Source: Salinisphaera hydrothermalis C41B8 (lineage in GTDB: Bacteria; Pseudomonadota; Gammaproteobacteria; Nevskiales; Salinisphaeraceae). From it: DNA of 64,000 nucleotides. Each line of letters begins with the position of its first letter. The first letter of the stretch is position 1. The position numbers were made by a program, and so were the translations under genes. The stretch spans positions 62,001 to 126,000 of the forward strand of contig NZ_APNK01000010.1 in the NCBI RefSeq assembly GCF_000732535.1. The letters run 5' to 3'. The notes under the pieces were generated by a model that saw only the letters and a program-made list of their open reading frames with translations, was not told the origin of the DNA and searched no databases. Positions 27,647-39,042 of this stretch are shown here, piece by piece.

Positions 27647-27675
27647 ATCATTGGCTATTTTCTGGAATGAGTCAA
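27647..27675 (-). promoter_or_regulatory. Candidate promoter for the fur-katA unit
   Basis: On the minus strand TTGACT (27670-27675) and AATGAT (27647-27652) are separated by 17 bases. The predicted transcription start, about 27640, is only a few bases from the fur ATG at 27637. This would give a leaderless or nearly leaderless mRNA. Confidence 0.5.
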
Positions 27676-27835
27676 GAAAACGATCCAGTCCATCCGGCCC
27701 GCCGCACGCATTGTCGTGGCGATCGTGCGGCCGGCACCGGCGCGCGGTGGCCGGCTCTTTGCCAAGCCGGGTCGAGATGCCGGACACTAAGCGCCGTTCC
27801 CGGTTTATCGGCGCCTGCGCCGCGTCTGTCGCGTT

Positions 27836-29683
27836 ATGCCCATTCAACTGCTCGACAATCGTCTGATCAGCCAGATCGCCGCCGGCGAGGTGGTCGAACG
27901 GCCGGCTTCCATCATCAAGGAACTGGTCGAGAACAGCCTCGATGCCGGGGCGTCGCGCATCGGCGTCGATGTCGAGGAGGGCGGTCTGCGCCGGATTCTG
28001 ATCGAGGACGACGGCTGCGGCGTGCCGGCCGATCAGCTGTCGCTCGCCGTGGCACGACATGCCACCAGCAAGATCGATAGCCTGGATGCGCTCGAAGCAG
28101 TGTCGAGCCTTGGGTTTCGTGGCGAAGCGCTGGCCAGCATCGCCTCCGTCGCCGAGCTGACGCTCACGTCACGCGTGGCCGGTGCCGATCGCGCCTATGC
28201 GATTTCGCCGCATATCGATAGCCAGCCGCGCCCGGCCGCCGGGGCGCCGGGCACGCGCGTCGAGGTGCGCGAACTGTTTGCTCGGATTCCAGCGCGGCGG
28301 AAATTCCTGCGCGCCCCCGCGACCGAGTTCAAGCATATTCGCCACGCCTTCAATCAGCTCGCGCTGTCGCGGTTCGATGTCGGTTTTACCCTGCGCCACG
28401 GCGGGGTGGAGTCGGCGGCGCTGGCGGCGTGCTCGAATGACGACAACCGGAAGCAGCGCGCAGCGCATGTGCTGGGGCGCGAATTCGACGACCATGCCGT
28501 GGCGGTGGACGAATCGGCCGCCGGCATGCGCCTGACCGGCTGGATCGCTACGCCCGGTTTCTCGCGCGGCCAGGCCGATCGCCAGTACAGCTTCGTCAAC
28601 GGCCGGCCGATTCGCGACAAGGTGTTCAATCATGCCGTGCGGCTGGCCTATCGCGACCTGTTGCACAATCAGCGCCATCCCGCTTATGTGCTGTATCTGA
28701 CGCTCGACCCGCGCCAGGTCGACGTCAATGCTCATCCGGCCAAGGCCGAGGTTCGTTTCCGGCAGTCGCGACTGGTGCACGATTTTGTTTTTCGTAGCGT
28801 CTCCCGTGCGTTGGCGGCGGTCGAGGCGCGGCCGCACGAGGCCAGAACCGTTGATCTAACGGCTACGCCGGGGCGCGTCAAGGAGAGCGCGCATTCTCGC
28901 CCCATGACGCCGCGCGGCCTGAATTTCAACGCGCCACCCTCGCGTCCCGGCGTGACCGAAACCGCCGCGAGTTATCGCTTCCAGCAGCCGCCATCACCTT
29001 CCGCGTCGGCGGCGTCCGCCGCAACCCCTCGCGTATCGAACGAGCCCGACGCCGTTCGCCAGCACGCGAGCGAGCCCGCCAACGAAGCCGGCGAAACGCC
29101 GCCGCTCGGCTATGCCATCGGCCAGCTGCACGATATCTATATCCTGGCGCAGAACGCCGAGGGCCTGGTGCTGGTCGATATGCACGCCGCGCACGAACGG
29201 GTGCTTTACGAACAGCTCAAGGCCGAGTTCTCGGCCGGGCGTATCCAATGCAAGCGCCTGCTCGTGCCCGAGAGCCTGTCGCTGTCGGAAAGCGAGGCGG
29301 CGATGGTGGAGAATCGAGCCGACGTCCTGGCCGAGGTCGGCTTCGAGCTCGACCGGAGCGGCCCGACTAGCGCCATGTTGCGCGGTGTGCCCGCTTTGCT
29401 CGCCGACCGAGATTATCTGGCCGTCGCCCGCGATGTGATCGCCGAGCTCGACGGTGGGCCGCGTGGCGCCGATGCCGTGCGCGATATCCTCGACGACATC
29501 CTGGCCGATATGGGCTGCAAGGCCGCGGTCAAAGCCGGACGACGACTTACGCTGGCCGAGATGAACGCACTGCTGCGCGACATGGAACACACTGATCGTG
29601 CCGGCCACTGCAATCACGGCCGGCCGAGCTGGGTGAGCGTGGATCGGGCCGGCCTTGATCGGCTGTTCATGCGCGGGCAGTAG
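27836..29683 (+). CDS. mutL: DNA mismatch repair protein MutL (endonuclease-type)
   Basis: 615 residues. The GHKL ATPase motifs are intact: KELVENSLDAGA, DDGCGV, ATSKI and GFRGEALASI. A proline-rich linker (about 330-420) joins a C-terminal dimerisation domain. That domain carries DMHAAHERVLYE, which fits the DQHA(x)2E(x)4E metal-binding endonuclease motif, and CNHGRPSW near the end. The protein is therefore predicted to nick DNA itself, unlike E. coli MutL, which depends on MutH. No mutH is in the window. It is followed four bases later by miaA in the classical order. Confidence 0.96.
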   Translation: MPIQLLDNRLISQIAAGEVVERPASIIKELVENSLDAGASRIGVDVEEGGLRRILIEDDGCGVPADQLSLAVARHATSKIDSLDALEAVSSLGFRGEALASIASVAELTLTSRVAGADRAYAISPHIDSQPRPAAGAPGTRVEVRELFARIPARRKFLRAPATEFKHIRHAFNQLALSRFDVGFTLRHGGVESAALAACSNDDNRKQRAAHVLGREFDDHAVAVDESAAGMRLTGWIATPGFSRGQADRQYSFVNGRPIRDKVFNHAVRLAYRDLLHNQRHPAYVLYLTLDPRQVDVNAHPAKAEVRFRQSRLVHDFVFRSVSRALAAVEARPHEARTVDLTATPGRVKESAHSRPMTPRGLNFNAPPSRPGVTETAASYRFQQPPSPSASAASAATPRVSNEPDAVRQHASEPANEAGETPPLGYAIGQLHDIYILAQNAEGLVLVDMHAAHERVLYEQLKAEFSAGRIQCKRLLVPESLSLSESEAAMVENRADVLAEVGFELDRSGPTSAMLRGVPALLADRDYLAVARDVIAELDGGPRGADAVRDILDDILADMGCKAAVKAGRRLTLAEMNALLRDMEHTDRAGHCNHGRPSWVSVDRAGLDRLFMRGQ

Positions 29684-29687
29684 TGCC

Positions 29688-30629
29688 ATGAAGGATAAAC
29701 CGCCCGTTATCTTCATCCTGGGCCCGACCGCGTCCGGCAAGACTGGCCTGGCGATCGATCTGGTCGCTTCCATGCAGGCCGAGATCGTGTCGGTGGATTC
29801 GGCCATGGTCTATCGCGGCATGGATATCGGCACGGCCAAGCCCGATGCCGAGACGCTCCGTCAGGCGCCGCACGCGCTGATCGACATCCGCGATCCGGCC
29901 GATGCGTATTCGGCCGCGGATTTCGTGCGTGATGCCCGTATCGAGATCGATCGCATCCATACCGCCGGACGTTTGCCGCTACTGGTCGGCGGCACGTCGC
30001 TTTATTTCCGCGCGCTCGAGCATGGCCTGTCGGATATGCCGGGTCGCGACGCCGAGCTCCGGGCCCGGCTCACGGCCGAGGCGGCCGAGCACGGCTGGGG
30101 CGCGTTACACGACCGCCTGACGCGGCTCGACCCGCCCACCGCGGCCCGCATTCATCGCAACGACGCCCAGCGTATCCAGCGCATGCTCGAAATCCACGAG
30201 TTGACGGGCGAGGCGCCGAGCGTTCTGTTCGCGCGCAGCGACGCGGCCGATCTGCCGTGGTCGATTACCAAGTTGATCGTGGCGCCGAGCACGCGCGATC
30301 GGCTGCATCGCAATATTGCGGAACGTTTTCGGATCATGATGGCCGAAGGATTTCGGGCAGAGGTTGAAAAGCTGCATGCCCGTCCCGATCTCGATCTTGC
30401 GCAACCGTCGATGCGAGCGGTGGGGTACCGTCAGTTATGGCAGGCCCTGGACGGCGAGTTCGGTCATGAGGAGGCCGTGGATCGCGCCGTCATCGCGTCG
30501 CGACAACTGGCCAAGCGTCAGTTGACGTGGTTGCGTTCGCTCGACGATGCCAGATGGCTCGCGAGCGATGACGACACAATGAAAATTCAGGCGCGGCGGC
30601 TGGTCCAGACGGCGTCCGGCGCGACCTGA
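29688..30629 (+). CDS. miaA: tRNA dimethylallyltransferase
   Basis: 313 residues with the P-loop GPTASGKTGLAIDL near the start, then SVDSAMVYRGMDIGTAKP, LLVGGTSLYFRAL and ...QRIQRMLEI. It adds the isopentenyl group to A37 of tRNAs reading UNN codons. The ATG at 29688 lies four bases after mutL; the 11-codon upstream extension overlaps mutL and is rejected. hfq follows. Confidence 0.97.
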   Translation: MKDKPPVIFILGPTASGKTGLAIDLVASMQAEIVSVDSAMVYRGMDIGTAKPDAETLRQAPHALIDIRDPADAYSAADFVRDARIEIDRIHTAGRLPLLVGGTSLYFRALEHGLSDMPGRDAELRARLTAEAAEHGWGALHDRLTRLDPPTAARIHRNDAQRIQRMLEIHELTGEAPSVLFARSDAADLPWSITKLIVAPSTRDRLHRNIAERFRIMMAEGFRAEVEKLHARPDLDLAQPSMRAVGYRQLWQALDGEFGHEEAVDRAVIASRQLAKRQLTWLRSLDDARWLASDDDTMKIQARRLVQTASGAT

Positions 30630-30688
30630 AATCGTGCTAATATTTTCTTGATCTTTTTTTGTCCCCCCGACTTCGTGGAGTCTGTTCC

Positions 30689-30940
30689 ATGGCAAAAGGC
30701 CAAACATTACAAGAACCATTCCTCAACGCCTTGCGCAAAGAGCGTGTGCCGGTGTCGATCTATCTCGTCAACGGCATCAAGCTGCAGGGGCAGATCGAAT
30801 CTTTTGACCAGTTTGTGGTGCTGTTGCGCAATGCCGTCAATCAGATGGTATACAAGCACGCGATTTCCACGATCGTGCCGTCTCGCAACGTCCGCAGTGA
30901 AGTGCGCGATGAAATGTCGCAGGAGTCCGACGATAGCTAG
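30689..30940 (+). CDS. hfq: RNA chaperone Hfq
   Basis: 83 residues with the Sm1 core ([22 protein letters not shown]) and the Sm2 motif [12 protein letters not shown]. The C-terminal tail is short and acidic. Hfq forms a hexamer that pairs small RNAs with mRNAs. A GGAG ribosome site lies nine bases before the ATG. The miaA-hfq spacer of about 59 bases has a T-rich stretch (30650-30660) without a strong stem. Confidence 0.98.
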   Translation: MAKGQTLQEPFLNALRKERVPVSIYLVNGIKLQGQIESFDQFVVLLRNAVNQMVYKHAISTIVPSRNVRSEVRDEMSQESDDS

Positions 30941-30951
30941 GTCAACCTCCC

Positions 30952-32301
30952 ATGTTTGAACGGCCGCCCACCGGTCAGGCGGCCGTCATCGTCCATATCG
31001 CCTTCGGCATCGATGAGTATGACGAGGCGGATCAGGAATTCCGCGAACTGGTGGAATCCGCGGGCGCCGATGTGCTGTGTCACATCGGCGGCTCGCGCCG
31101 CGTGCCGGACCCGCGGTTTTTCATCGGTGGCGGCAAGGCCGATGAGATTGCGGCGGCGGTGGCCGAGCACGGCGCCGAACTCGTGGTGTTCAACCACGAT
31201 CTATCCCCCAGTCAAGAGCGTAACCTCGAAAAGCGCATGAATGCGCGGGTGCTCGATCGGGCCGGTCTCATTCTCGATATCTTCGCTCGCCGCGCGCGCT
31301 CGCACGAAGGCAAGCTGCAGGTCGAGCTGGCCCAGCTCCAGCATCTGGCGACTCGCCTGGTACGGGGCTGGTCCCATCTGGAGCGCCAGAAAGGCGGCAT
31401 CGGTTTGCGCGGGCCGGGTGAAACCCAGCTCGAAACGGACCGTCGTCTGCTCAACGACCGCATCAAGCTGCTGCGTTCGCGGCTGGACAAGGTGCTGGCC
31501 CGGCGCGATCAGGGCCGAGCGTCGCGTCGCCGCGCCCGCACGCCAGTGGTCTCGCTGGTTGGCTATACCAACGCCGGTAAATCCACGCTGTTCAATCGGC
31601 TCACGGGCGAAGAGATCTACGCCGCGGATCAGCTGTTCGCGACGCTCGATCCGACGCTGCGACGCATGGACGTGCCGGTCGGCGAACCACTGATCGTCGC
31701 CGATACCGTCGGCTTCATTCGCGATCTGCCGCACGAGCTGGTGGCGGCGTTTCGGGCTACGCTCGAGGAAACCCGGGAAGCCGACGTGCTGGTGCACGTG
31801 ATCGACGCGGCCGACAATGAGCGCCGCGCCCATGCGCGCGAAGTCAATGGCGTACTGGCGGATATTGGCGCGGGTGAGGTGCCGCAGCTCGAGGTTTTCA
31901 ATAAGGTCGACCTGCTCGATGACGAATCGCCGCGTGTGGAGTACGACGCGCACGGGCGTCCGGTGCGGGTCTATGTCTCGGCCATGACCGGCGAAGGCTT
32001 GGACGAGCTGCGTCATGCGCTGGCAGCGTTCTGTTATCCCGATACCGTCACCGGCACGCTAAGGGTGCCGCCGGCTGCCGGCTGGTTGCGCTCGCAGCTT
32101 TACGAACTGGGCGTGGTGGGCGCGGAAAGCTATGCCGACAATGGCGACGCGCTGCTGTCGGTTACCGCGTCGCAAGCCGATCTGGAGCGCGTGGTGGCGC
32201 AGGCAGGGCTGAAATTCGGCGACGTGTTGATTGAGCGTCGCCCGGTGCGGCCCGATGTCGAACGTCTGGCCGCCGAGCGCGCGCCGCGGCCGCCGGCCTG
32301 A
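30952..32301 (+). CDS. hflX: Ribosome-associated GTPase HflX
   Basis: 449 residues. The N-terminal HflX domain (about 1-195) includes FFIGGGKADEI, VVFNHDLSPSQ and the glycine-rich ERQKGGIGLRGPGETQLE. The G domain has G1 GYTNAGKST, G3 ADTVGFIRDLP and G4 FNKVDLL. HflX splits stalled ribosomes, for instance after heat. The downstream spacer to hflK is 307 bases. Confidence 0.96.
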   Translation: MFERPPTGQAAVIVHIAFGIDEYDEADQEFRELVESAGADVLCHIGGSRRVPDPRFFIGGGKADEIAAAVAEHGAELVVFNHDLSPSQERNLEKRMNARVLDRAGLILDIFARRARSHEGKLQVELAQLQHLATRLVRGWSHLERQKGGIGLRGPGETQLETDRRLLNDRIKLLRSRLDKVLARRDQGRASRRRARTPVVSLVGYTNAGKSTLFNRLTGEEIYAADQLFATLDPTLRRMDVPVGEPLIVADTVGFIRDLPHELVAAFRATLEETREADVLVHVIDAADNERRAHAREVNGVLADIGAGEVPQLEVFNKVDLLDDESPRVEYDAHGRPVRVYVSAMTGEGLDELRHALAAFCYPDTVTGTLRVPPAAGWLRSQLYELGVVGAESYADNGDALLSVTASQADLERVVAQAGLKFGDVLIERRPVRPDVERLAAERAPRPPA

Positions 32302-32608
32302 TTGCGTGCGGTTACCGGGCTATTTGGTTCGACAGGGTTTCGGGCGGACTATAGACTTGCGGGAAATCGCAGACAGTTCGTGCAACGGCATCATCCGATC
32401 GGGCCGTTTCGGTTGGTTTTGCGCCGTGGCATGCGGCTGTTAACTGGCAAGGAGAGCGGTTTGTTCACTGTGGGTTTGACCGGGGGACAGCCGGGGCGCG
32501 TGCGCGCGAACAGCAAGGGGGGTTGCAACAATGCGACCGCCCAGTGTGAACACGAGGAGCACGGGCATCGTCAGGCCGTGCGACCGACTCGATCAGAGGC
32601 TTTCTAGC
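32302..32608 (+). other. hflX-hflK spacer, no gene seen
   Basis: 307 bases. One open frame of 101 codons fills it, but its composition and lack of any recognisable motif make it unlikely to be real. I see no terminator and no promoter that passes both hexamer and spacing checks. Confidence 0.4.
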
Positions 32609-33997
32609 ATGGCGTGGAACGAGCCTGGCAAGGGCAAGGATCCGTGGGGCGGTGGCAACCGCAACAGCGGCGGCGGAGACGGCGGCGGGCCGCCCGACCT
32701 CGATCAGATCTGGAAGCGGTTCCGCGAACGCTTCGGTAATAAACCCGGCGGCAACAAGTCCGGTGGTGGTAATGGCGGTGGCGCTAACGGCGGCGGCGTG
32801 GGCGGCGGCGTATTTCTGGCGCTGGTGCCGATTGCATTCGTCGTATGGCTGGCCACCGGGCTCTATGTGGTCCAGCCGGGCGAAAAAGGTGTCGTGCTAC
32901 GTCTGGGGCAATACACGCATACGACCGCTCCCGGTTGGCATTGGCACCTGCCGTATCCCGTCAGCACGGTATACAAGGTCGATACGCAGCAAGTGCGGCG
33001 GGCAAGTAATCGTGCCGTGATGCTCACCAAGGACGAGAACATCGTCGACGTCGAGATTTCGGTGCAGTACCGCATCTCGAATGCGATGAATTACCTGTTT
33101 CAGCTGCAGGATCCGGAAAACACGGTTCAGCAGGTGCTGCGTTCCGCGGTGCGCGAAATCGTGGGCACGTCGGATATGAACCAGGTCATCCAGGAAGGTG
33201 TCCAGGTTAATCAGCTAGACGACAAGGCGCTCGCCAATGTCGATCTGAAAGAGAATTCCGGCCAGCCCAAGAAGAAGAACGGGCTCAAGGACATCGACCA
33301 GAAGCTGGTCGGCCAGATCAAGCAGAAGCAGAACGAGTATCCGCAGATCACCGATCGCTCGCGGGCGAAGCTGCCCGATAACGTGCGCCGGATCATGCAG
33401 TACACGTTGAACAAGTACCATGCCGGCATCGACCTACTGGCGGTTAACGTGCAATACGCACAGCCGCCGGAGCAGGTGCAGGGTGCGTTCCAGGAGGCGA
33501 TCAAGGCGCGCGAGGAAGAAGAGCGGGCCAAGAACATCGCCCGGGCCTATGCTCGCGACATCGTGGCCCGGGCTCAGGGCGACAAGGCCCAGATGATCGC
33601 CCAGGCGCGAGCCTACAAGCAGCGCAAGATCGACCGGGCCGAAGGCCAGGCCGCGCGCTTCTCGGATCTGCTGGCACAGTATGAAAAAGCCCCCGAGGTG
33701 ACGCGCGAACGGCTCTATCTGGAGACCATGGGCGATGTGTTGTCGGCCTCGCACGTGATTCTGAACGACGGGACGTCGAATTCGATGACCTATCTTCCGC
33801 TCGACAAGATTCTTGAGAAATCGGCCGGATCGAAGAAATCGGGAGACAACGGCGATTCTGACTCGGATAGAGACACGGGCTCGTCCATGACTTTGCCGAA
33901 CGAATCCGACCAGAGCGGGAGCGGCGGCGGGTCGAGCACGAGCGGCAGCTCGAACTCGAACGTGGACAACCTGCGTAGCCGGAGCCGCAACTCATGA
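32609..33997 (+). CDS. hflK: FtsH protease modulator HflK
   Basis: 462 residues. The N-terminus is extremely glycine/asparagine-rich (GGGNRNSGGGDGGG and further runs to about residue 70), then one membrane helix (VFLALVPIAFVVWLATGLYVV). An SPFH/band 7 domain and a coiled-coil follow (EEEERAKNIARAY...). The C-terminus is Ser/Gly/Asp-rich and low complexity. With HflC it forms a large periplasm-facing assembly around FtsH. It starts at MAWNEPG, the usual HflK beginning, and overlaps hflC by ATGA. Confidence 0.96.
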   Translation: MAWNEPGKGKDPWGGGNRNSGGGDGGGPPDLDQIWKRFRERFGNKPGGNKSGGGNGGGANGGGVGGGVFLALVPIAFVVWLATGLYVVQPGEKGVVLRLGQYTHTTAPGWHWHLPYPVSTVYKVDTQQVRRASNRAVMLTKDENIVDVEISVQYRISNAMNYLFQLQDPENTVQQVLRSAVREIVGTSDMNQVIQEGVQVNQLDDKALANVDLKENSGQPKKKNGLKDIDQKLVGQIKQKQNEYPQITDRSRAKLPDNVRRIMQYTLNKYHAGIDLLAVNVQYAQPPEQVQGAFQEAIKAREEEERAKNIARAYARDIVARAQGDKAQMIAQARAYKQRKIDRAEGQAARFSDLLAQYEKAPEVTRERLYLETMGDVLSASHVILNDGTSNSMTYLPLDKILEKSAGSKKSGDNGDSDSDRDTGSSMTLPNESDQSGSGGGSSTSGSSNSNVDNLRSRSRNS

Positions 33998-34878
33998 GTG
34001 GCAAACAGATATTCGCTCTGATCGTCGTTCTCATCGCGGCTTATGTCGCCTATGATTCGATGTTCGTGGTCACGCCGCGCGAGCGCGTGGTGGTCGTGCA
34101 GATGGGTGAGATCGTGGGTTCCCAGTATCAGCCCGGTCTGCATTTCAAGATCCCGTTCGTGCAGAAGGTGCATCGCTTCGACCGCCGGGTGATGACGCTC
34201 ACCGGCGAAATCGATCGCGTGTTGACCTCGGAGAACAAGAACTTGTCGGTCGACTATTACGTCAAGTGGCAGATCGCCGATCCGGTCAAGTACTACTTGT
34301 CGACGCACGGCAATGCCGACCGCGCGCGTACGCTTCTCACCGAGTCGGTACAAAACGATCTGCTGGCCGAGTTCTCCAAGCGCACGATTCGCCAGGCGGT
34401 TGGCGACGATCGTAACGAGATTGTTGCTGCGGTCCAGGTTCAGGTGAATGAGGCAGCCAAGCAGCTGGGCATCGATGTCAAAGACGTTCGCATCATGAAG
34501 CTGGACCTGCCGTCGAAGGTGAGCGACACGGTCTACGAGCGCATGCGCTCCGAACGCCAGGAAGTGATTCGTACGCTGCGTGCCCAGGGCGATGCCGCGG
34601 CCAAGGAAATCCGCTCCGATGCCGAGCGCGAGCGTACGGTGGTGCTGGCCAAGGCTTACAAGGAAGCCGAAATGATCCGGGGCCAGGGCGATGCCAAGGC
34701 CGCGGAGGTCTACGCCAACGCCTACAAGAAGGATCCGAAGTTCTACAGCTTCTATCGCAGCTTGCAGCTCTATCGTCAGAGCATCGGCGATAACGATGTG
34801 CTGTTGCTCAAGCCGGATGGCCAGTTGTTCAAGTACTTCAACCCTGGACTGGCCGCGGGTGCGGGCAGTACCAAATAG
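33994..34878 (+). CDS. hflC: FtsH protease modulator HflC
   Basis: 294 residues. It has an N-terminal membrane helix (IFALIVVLIAAYVAYDSMFVV), then the band 7 domain beginning ERVVVVQMG, and a coiled-coil rich in Arg/Glu/Ala (ERTVVLAKAYKEAEMIRGQG). It ends with the conserved DNDVLLLKPDGQLFKYF. It overlaps hflK by four bases, which supports co-translation of the two subunits. Confidence 0.96.
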   Translation: MSGKQIFALIVVLIAAYVAYDSMFVVTPRERVVVVQMGEIVGSQYQPGLHFKIPFVQKVHRFDRRVMTLTGEIDRVLTSENKNLSVDYYVKWQIADPVKYYLSTHGNADRARTLLTESVQNDLLAEFSKRTIRQAVGDDRNEIVAAVQVQVNEAAKQLGIDVKDVRIMKLDLPSKVSDTVYERMRSERQEVIRTLRAQGDAAAKEIRSDAERERTVVLAKAYKEAEMIRGQGDAKAAEVYANAYKKDPKFYSFYRSLQLYRQSIGDNDVLLLKPDGQLFKYFNPGLAAGAGSTK

Positions 34879-34890
34879 CCGCGGTCGACA

Positions 34891-35082
34891 ATGTGGGTCG
34901 ACCTGCTGCGCGCGCTGGCGCTCGTCTGTGTGATCGAGGGGCTGATGCCCTTCATCGCGCCCGAGCGCTGGCGTGAGACCGTGCTGCGCCTGGCCGAGGT
35001 CGCGCCTCGTCAGCTGCGTATCTTCGGGGCCGTGATGATCGCCGTCGGCGTCGTGGCCCTGCAGTTTCTACATTACGTCTAG
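34891..35082 (+). CDS. DUF2065 small membrane protein (YjeT family)
   Basis: 63 residues with two hydrophobic helices (LLRALALVCVIEGLMPFI and IFGAVMIAVGVVALQFL) joined by RWRETVLRLAEVAPRQLR. YjeT/DUF2065 proteins sit between hflC and hisZ/purA in many gammaproteobacteria; the role is unknown. It begins 13 bases after hflC and ends 4 bases before hisZ, so it is part of the operon. Confidence 0.9.
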   Translation: MWVDLLRALALVCVIEGLMPFIAPERWRETVLRLAEVAPRQLRIFGAVMIAVGVVALQFLHYV

Positions 35083-35086
35083 AGCC

Positions 35087-37578
<2,492 letters not shown>

Positions 37579-37588
37579 CGGGGCCGGG

Positions 37589-37674
37589 CCCACGTCGCCC
37601 GTCTCGTCGACGGGGACGTGGGTCGTACGCGTGTACGAATACCGGCAGTCACGGCCAGACTGTCATGACAGGAG
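37589..37674 (+). promoter_or_regulatory. Stacked inverted repeats before the purine permease
   Basis: Three dyads occupy the 105-base spacer. The first is a long stem (37589-37622: CCCACGTC and CCCGTC pairing with GACGGG and GACGTGGG around TCGTC). The second is TCGTAC/GTACGA (37623-37638, loop GCGT). The third is a perfect 12-base palindrome CTGTCATGACAG (37660-37671), whose right end abuts the GGAG ribosome site of the permease. The first may be a purA terminator without a T-run. The last could be an operator or a structure that covers the ribosome site. No known purine riboswitch core was recognised. Confidence 0.45.
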
Positions 37675-37683
37675 CATGCATCG

Positions 37684-39042
37684 ATGAGCCAGCCCGGCGC
37701 CGACGCGACGACTGCCGCTACCCATCGCGATCCGGTGGCTCGCTTCTTCGAGTTCGATCGCGAAGGCACCGGCTACCGGCGCGAGATCATCGGCGGGATC
37801 ACGACATTCCTGGCCATGGCGTACATCATGTTCGTCAACCCCAGCATCCTGTCGGCCGCGGGGATGGACCAGGGGGCGGTGTTCACCGCCACGGCGCTGG
37901 CATCGATCGTGGGCTGTCTGCTGATGGCCGTGGTCGCGCGCTATCCGGTCGGGATCGCGCCCAGCATGGGATTGAACGCCTTTTTTGCCTACTCGGTGGT
38001 GCTGGGCATGGGCGTGCCGTGGCAGACGGCGTTGGTCGGCGTGCTGTTTTCCGGATTGATCTTCGTGCTGATCACCGTGCTCCGATTGCGCGAGATGATT
38101 CTTGATGCGATCCCGGTCGATCTGAAGATGGCCTCGGCCTGCGGGATCGGGCTGTTCATCGCGTTGATCGGCTTCGAGGATTCGGGGATCGTGGTCAACA
38201 ACAAGGCCACGCTGGTGACCCTCGGTGATCTGACCCTGCCGGCGACGCTGCTGACGGTGTTTGGTCTGTTTGCCTCGATCGTGCTGATGCTGCGGCGCCT
38301 CCCGGGGGCGATTTTCTTCGGCATGGTGCTCACCGCGGTACTGGGCATGATCACCGGCGTGATCAATCCGCCGCAGGCGATCGTCGGCGAAGTGCCCAGT
38401 GTGGCGCCGGTCTTCGGTGTGGCGATTACGCGACTGTTTGACGCGCCCGGCCAGGTTTTCACGCTGAATCTGCTCGTGGTGGTTCTGACGTTCCTGTTCG
38501 TCGAATTCTTCGATACGGCGGGCACGTTGATGGCCGTGGCGACCAAGGCCGGACTGATTGAGGGCAACCGCATCCGGCGCTCACGCCAGGCGTTGCTCGC
38601 CGACTCGAGTTCGGTGGTTGCGTCGGCTGTCATCGGGACCTCGCCGACCACGTCGTATATCGAATCCACCGCGGGGGTGGCGTCCGGGGCGCGCACCGGC
38701 TTCGCTTCGCTGGTCACGGCGGCGTTATTCGTGCTCGCGCTGTTCTTTTCGCCGTTGTTGTCGGTGGTGACATCGAGCGTGACGGCGCCGGCGCTGATCA
38801 TCGTGGGCGTGCTCATGGTGTCGTCATTGGGCGAGATCGACTGGAACCGGCTGGAAATCGCCGTGCCGGCTTTTCTGACGCTGATCACGATGCCGGTCAC
38901 CTACAGCATCGCCAACGGTATCGCGCTGGGGCTGGTCGTCTATCCGGTGACCATGGTGGTCACCGGCCGGGGACGAGAACTACACCCCATTCTTTATGCA
39001 CTGTTCGTGGTTTTCGTCGGCTATTTCGCGTTTCTGGCCTGA
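37684..39042 (+). CDS. Hypoxanthine/guanine/adenine permease (AzgA/GhxP-type NCS2)
   Basis: 452 residues, almost all hydrophobic. It has about 12 membrane helices and the AzgA-type motifs GITTFLAMAYIMFVNP near the start, IAPSMGLNAFFAY and FFDTAGTLMAVA. Family members import purine bases with protons. The neighbour purA fits a role in purine supply, although the two genes are 105 bases apart. The last 22 bases overlap the end of the diguanylate cyclase gene on the other strand. Confidence 0.91.
   Translation: MSQPGADATTAATHRDPVARFFEFDREGTGYRREIIGGITTFLAMAYIMFVNPSILSAAGMDQGAVFTATALASIVGCLLMAVVARYPVGIAPSMGLNAFFAYSVVLGMGVPWQTALVGVLFSGLIFVLITVLRLREMILDAIPVDLKMASACGIGLFIALIGFEDSGIVVNNKATLVTLGDLTLPATLLTVFGLFASIVLMLRRLPGAIFFGMVLTAVLGMITGVINPPQAIVGEVPSVAPVFGVAITRLFDAPGQVFTLNLLVVVLTFLFVEFFDTAGTLMAVATKAGLIEGNRIRRSRQALLADSSSVVASAVIGTSPTTSYIESTAGVASGARTGFASLVTAALFVLALFFSPLLSVVTSSVTAPALIIVGVLMVSSLGEIDWNRLEIAVPAFLTLITMPVTYSIANGIALGLVVYPVTMVVTGRGRELHPILYALFVVFVGYFAFLA

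Noticed and set aside
32302-32607. A 101-codon open frame before hflK
   Set aside because: No motif, unlikely composition, and hflK starts at its conserved MAWNEPG two bases after this frame ends.
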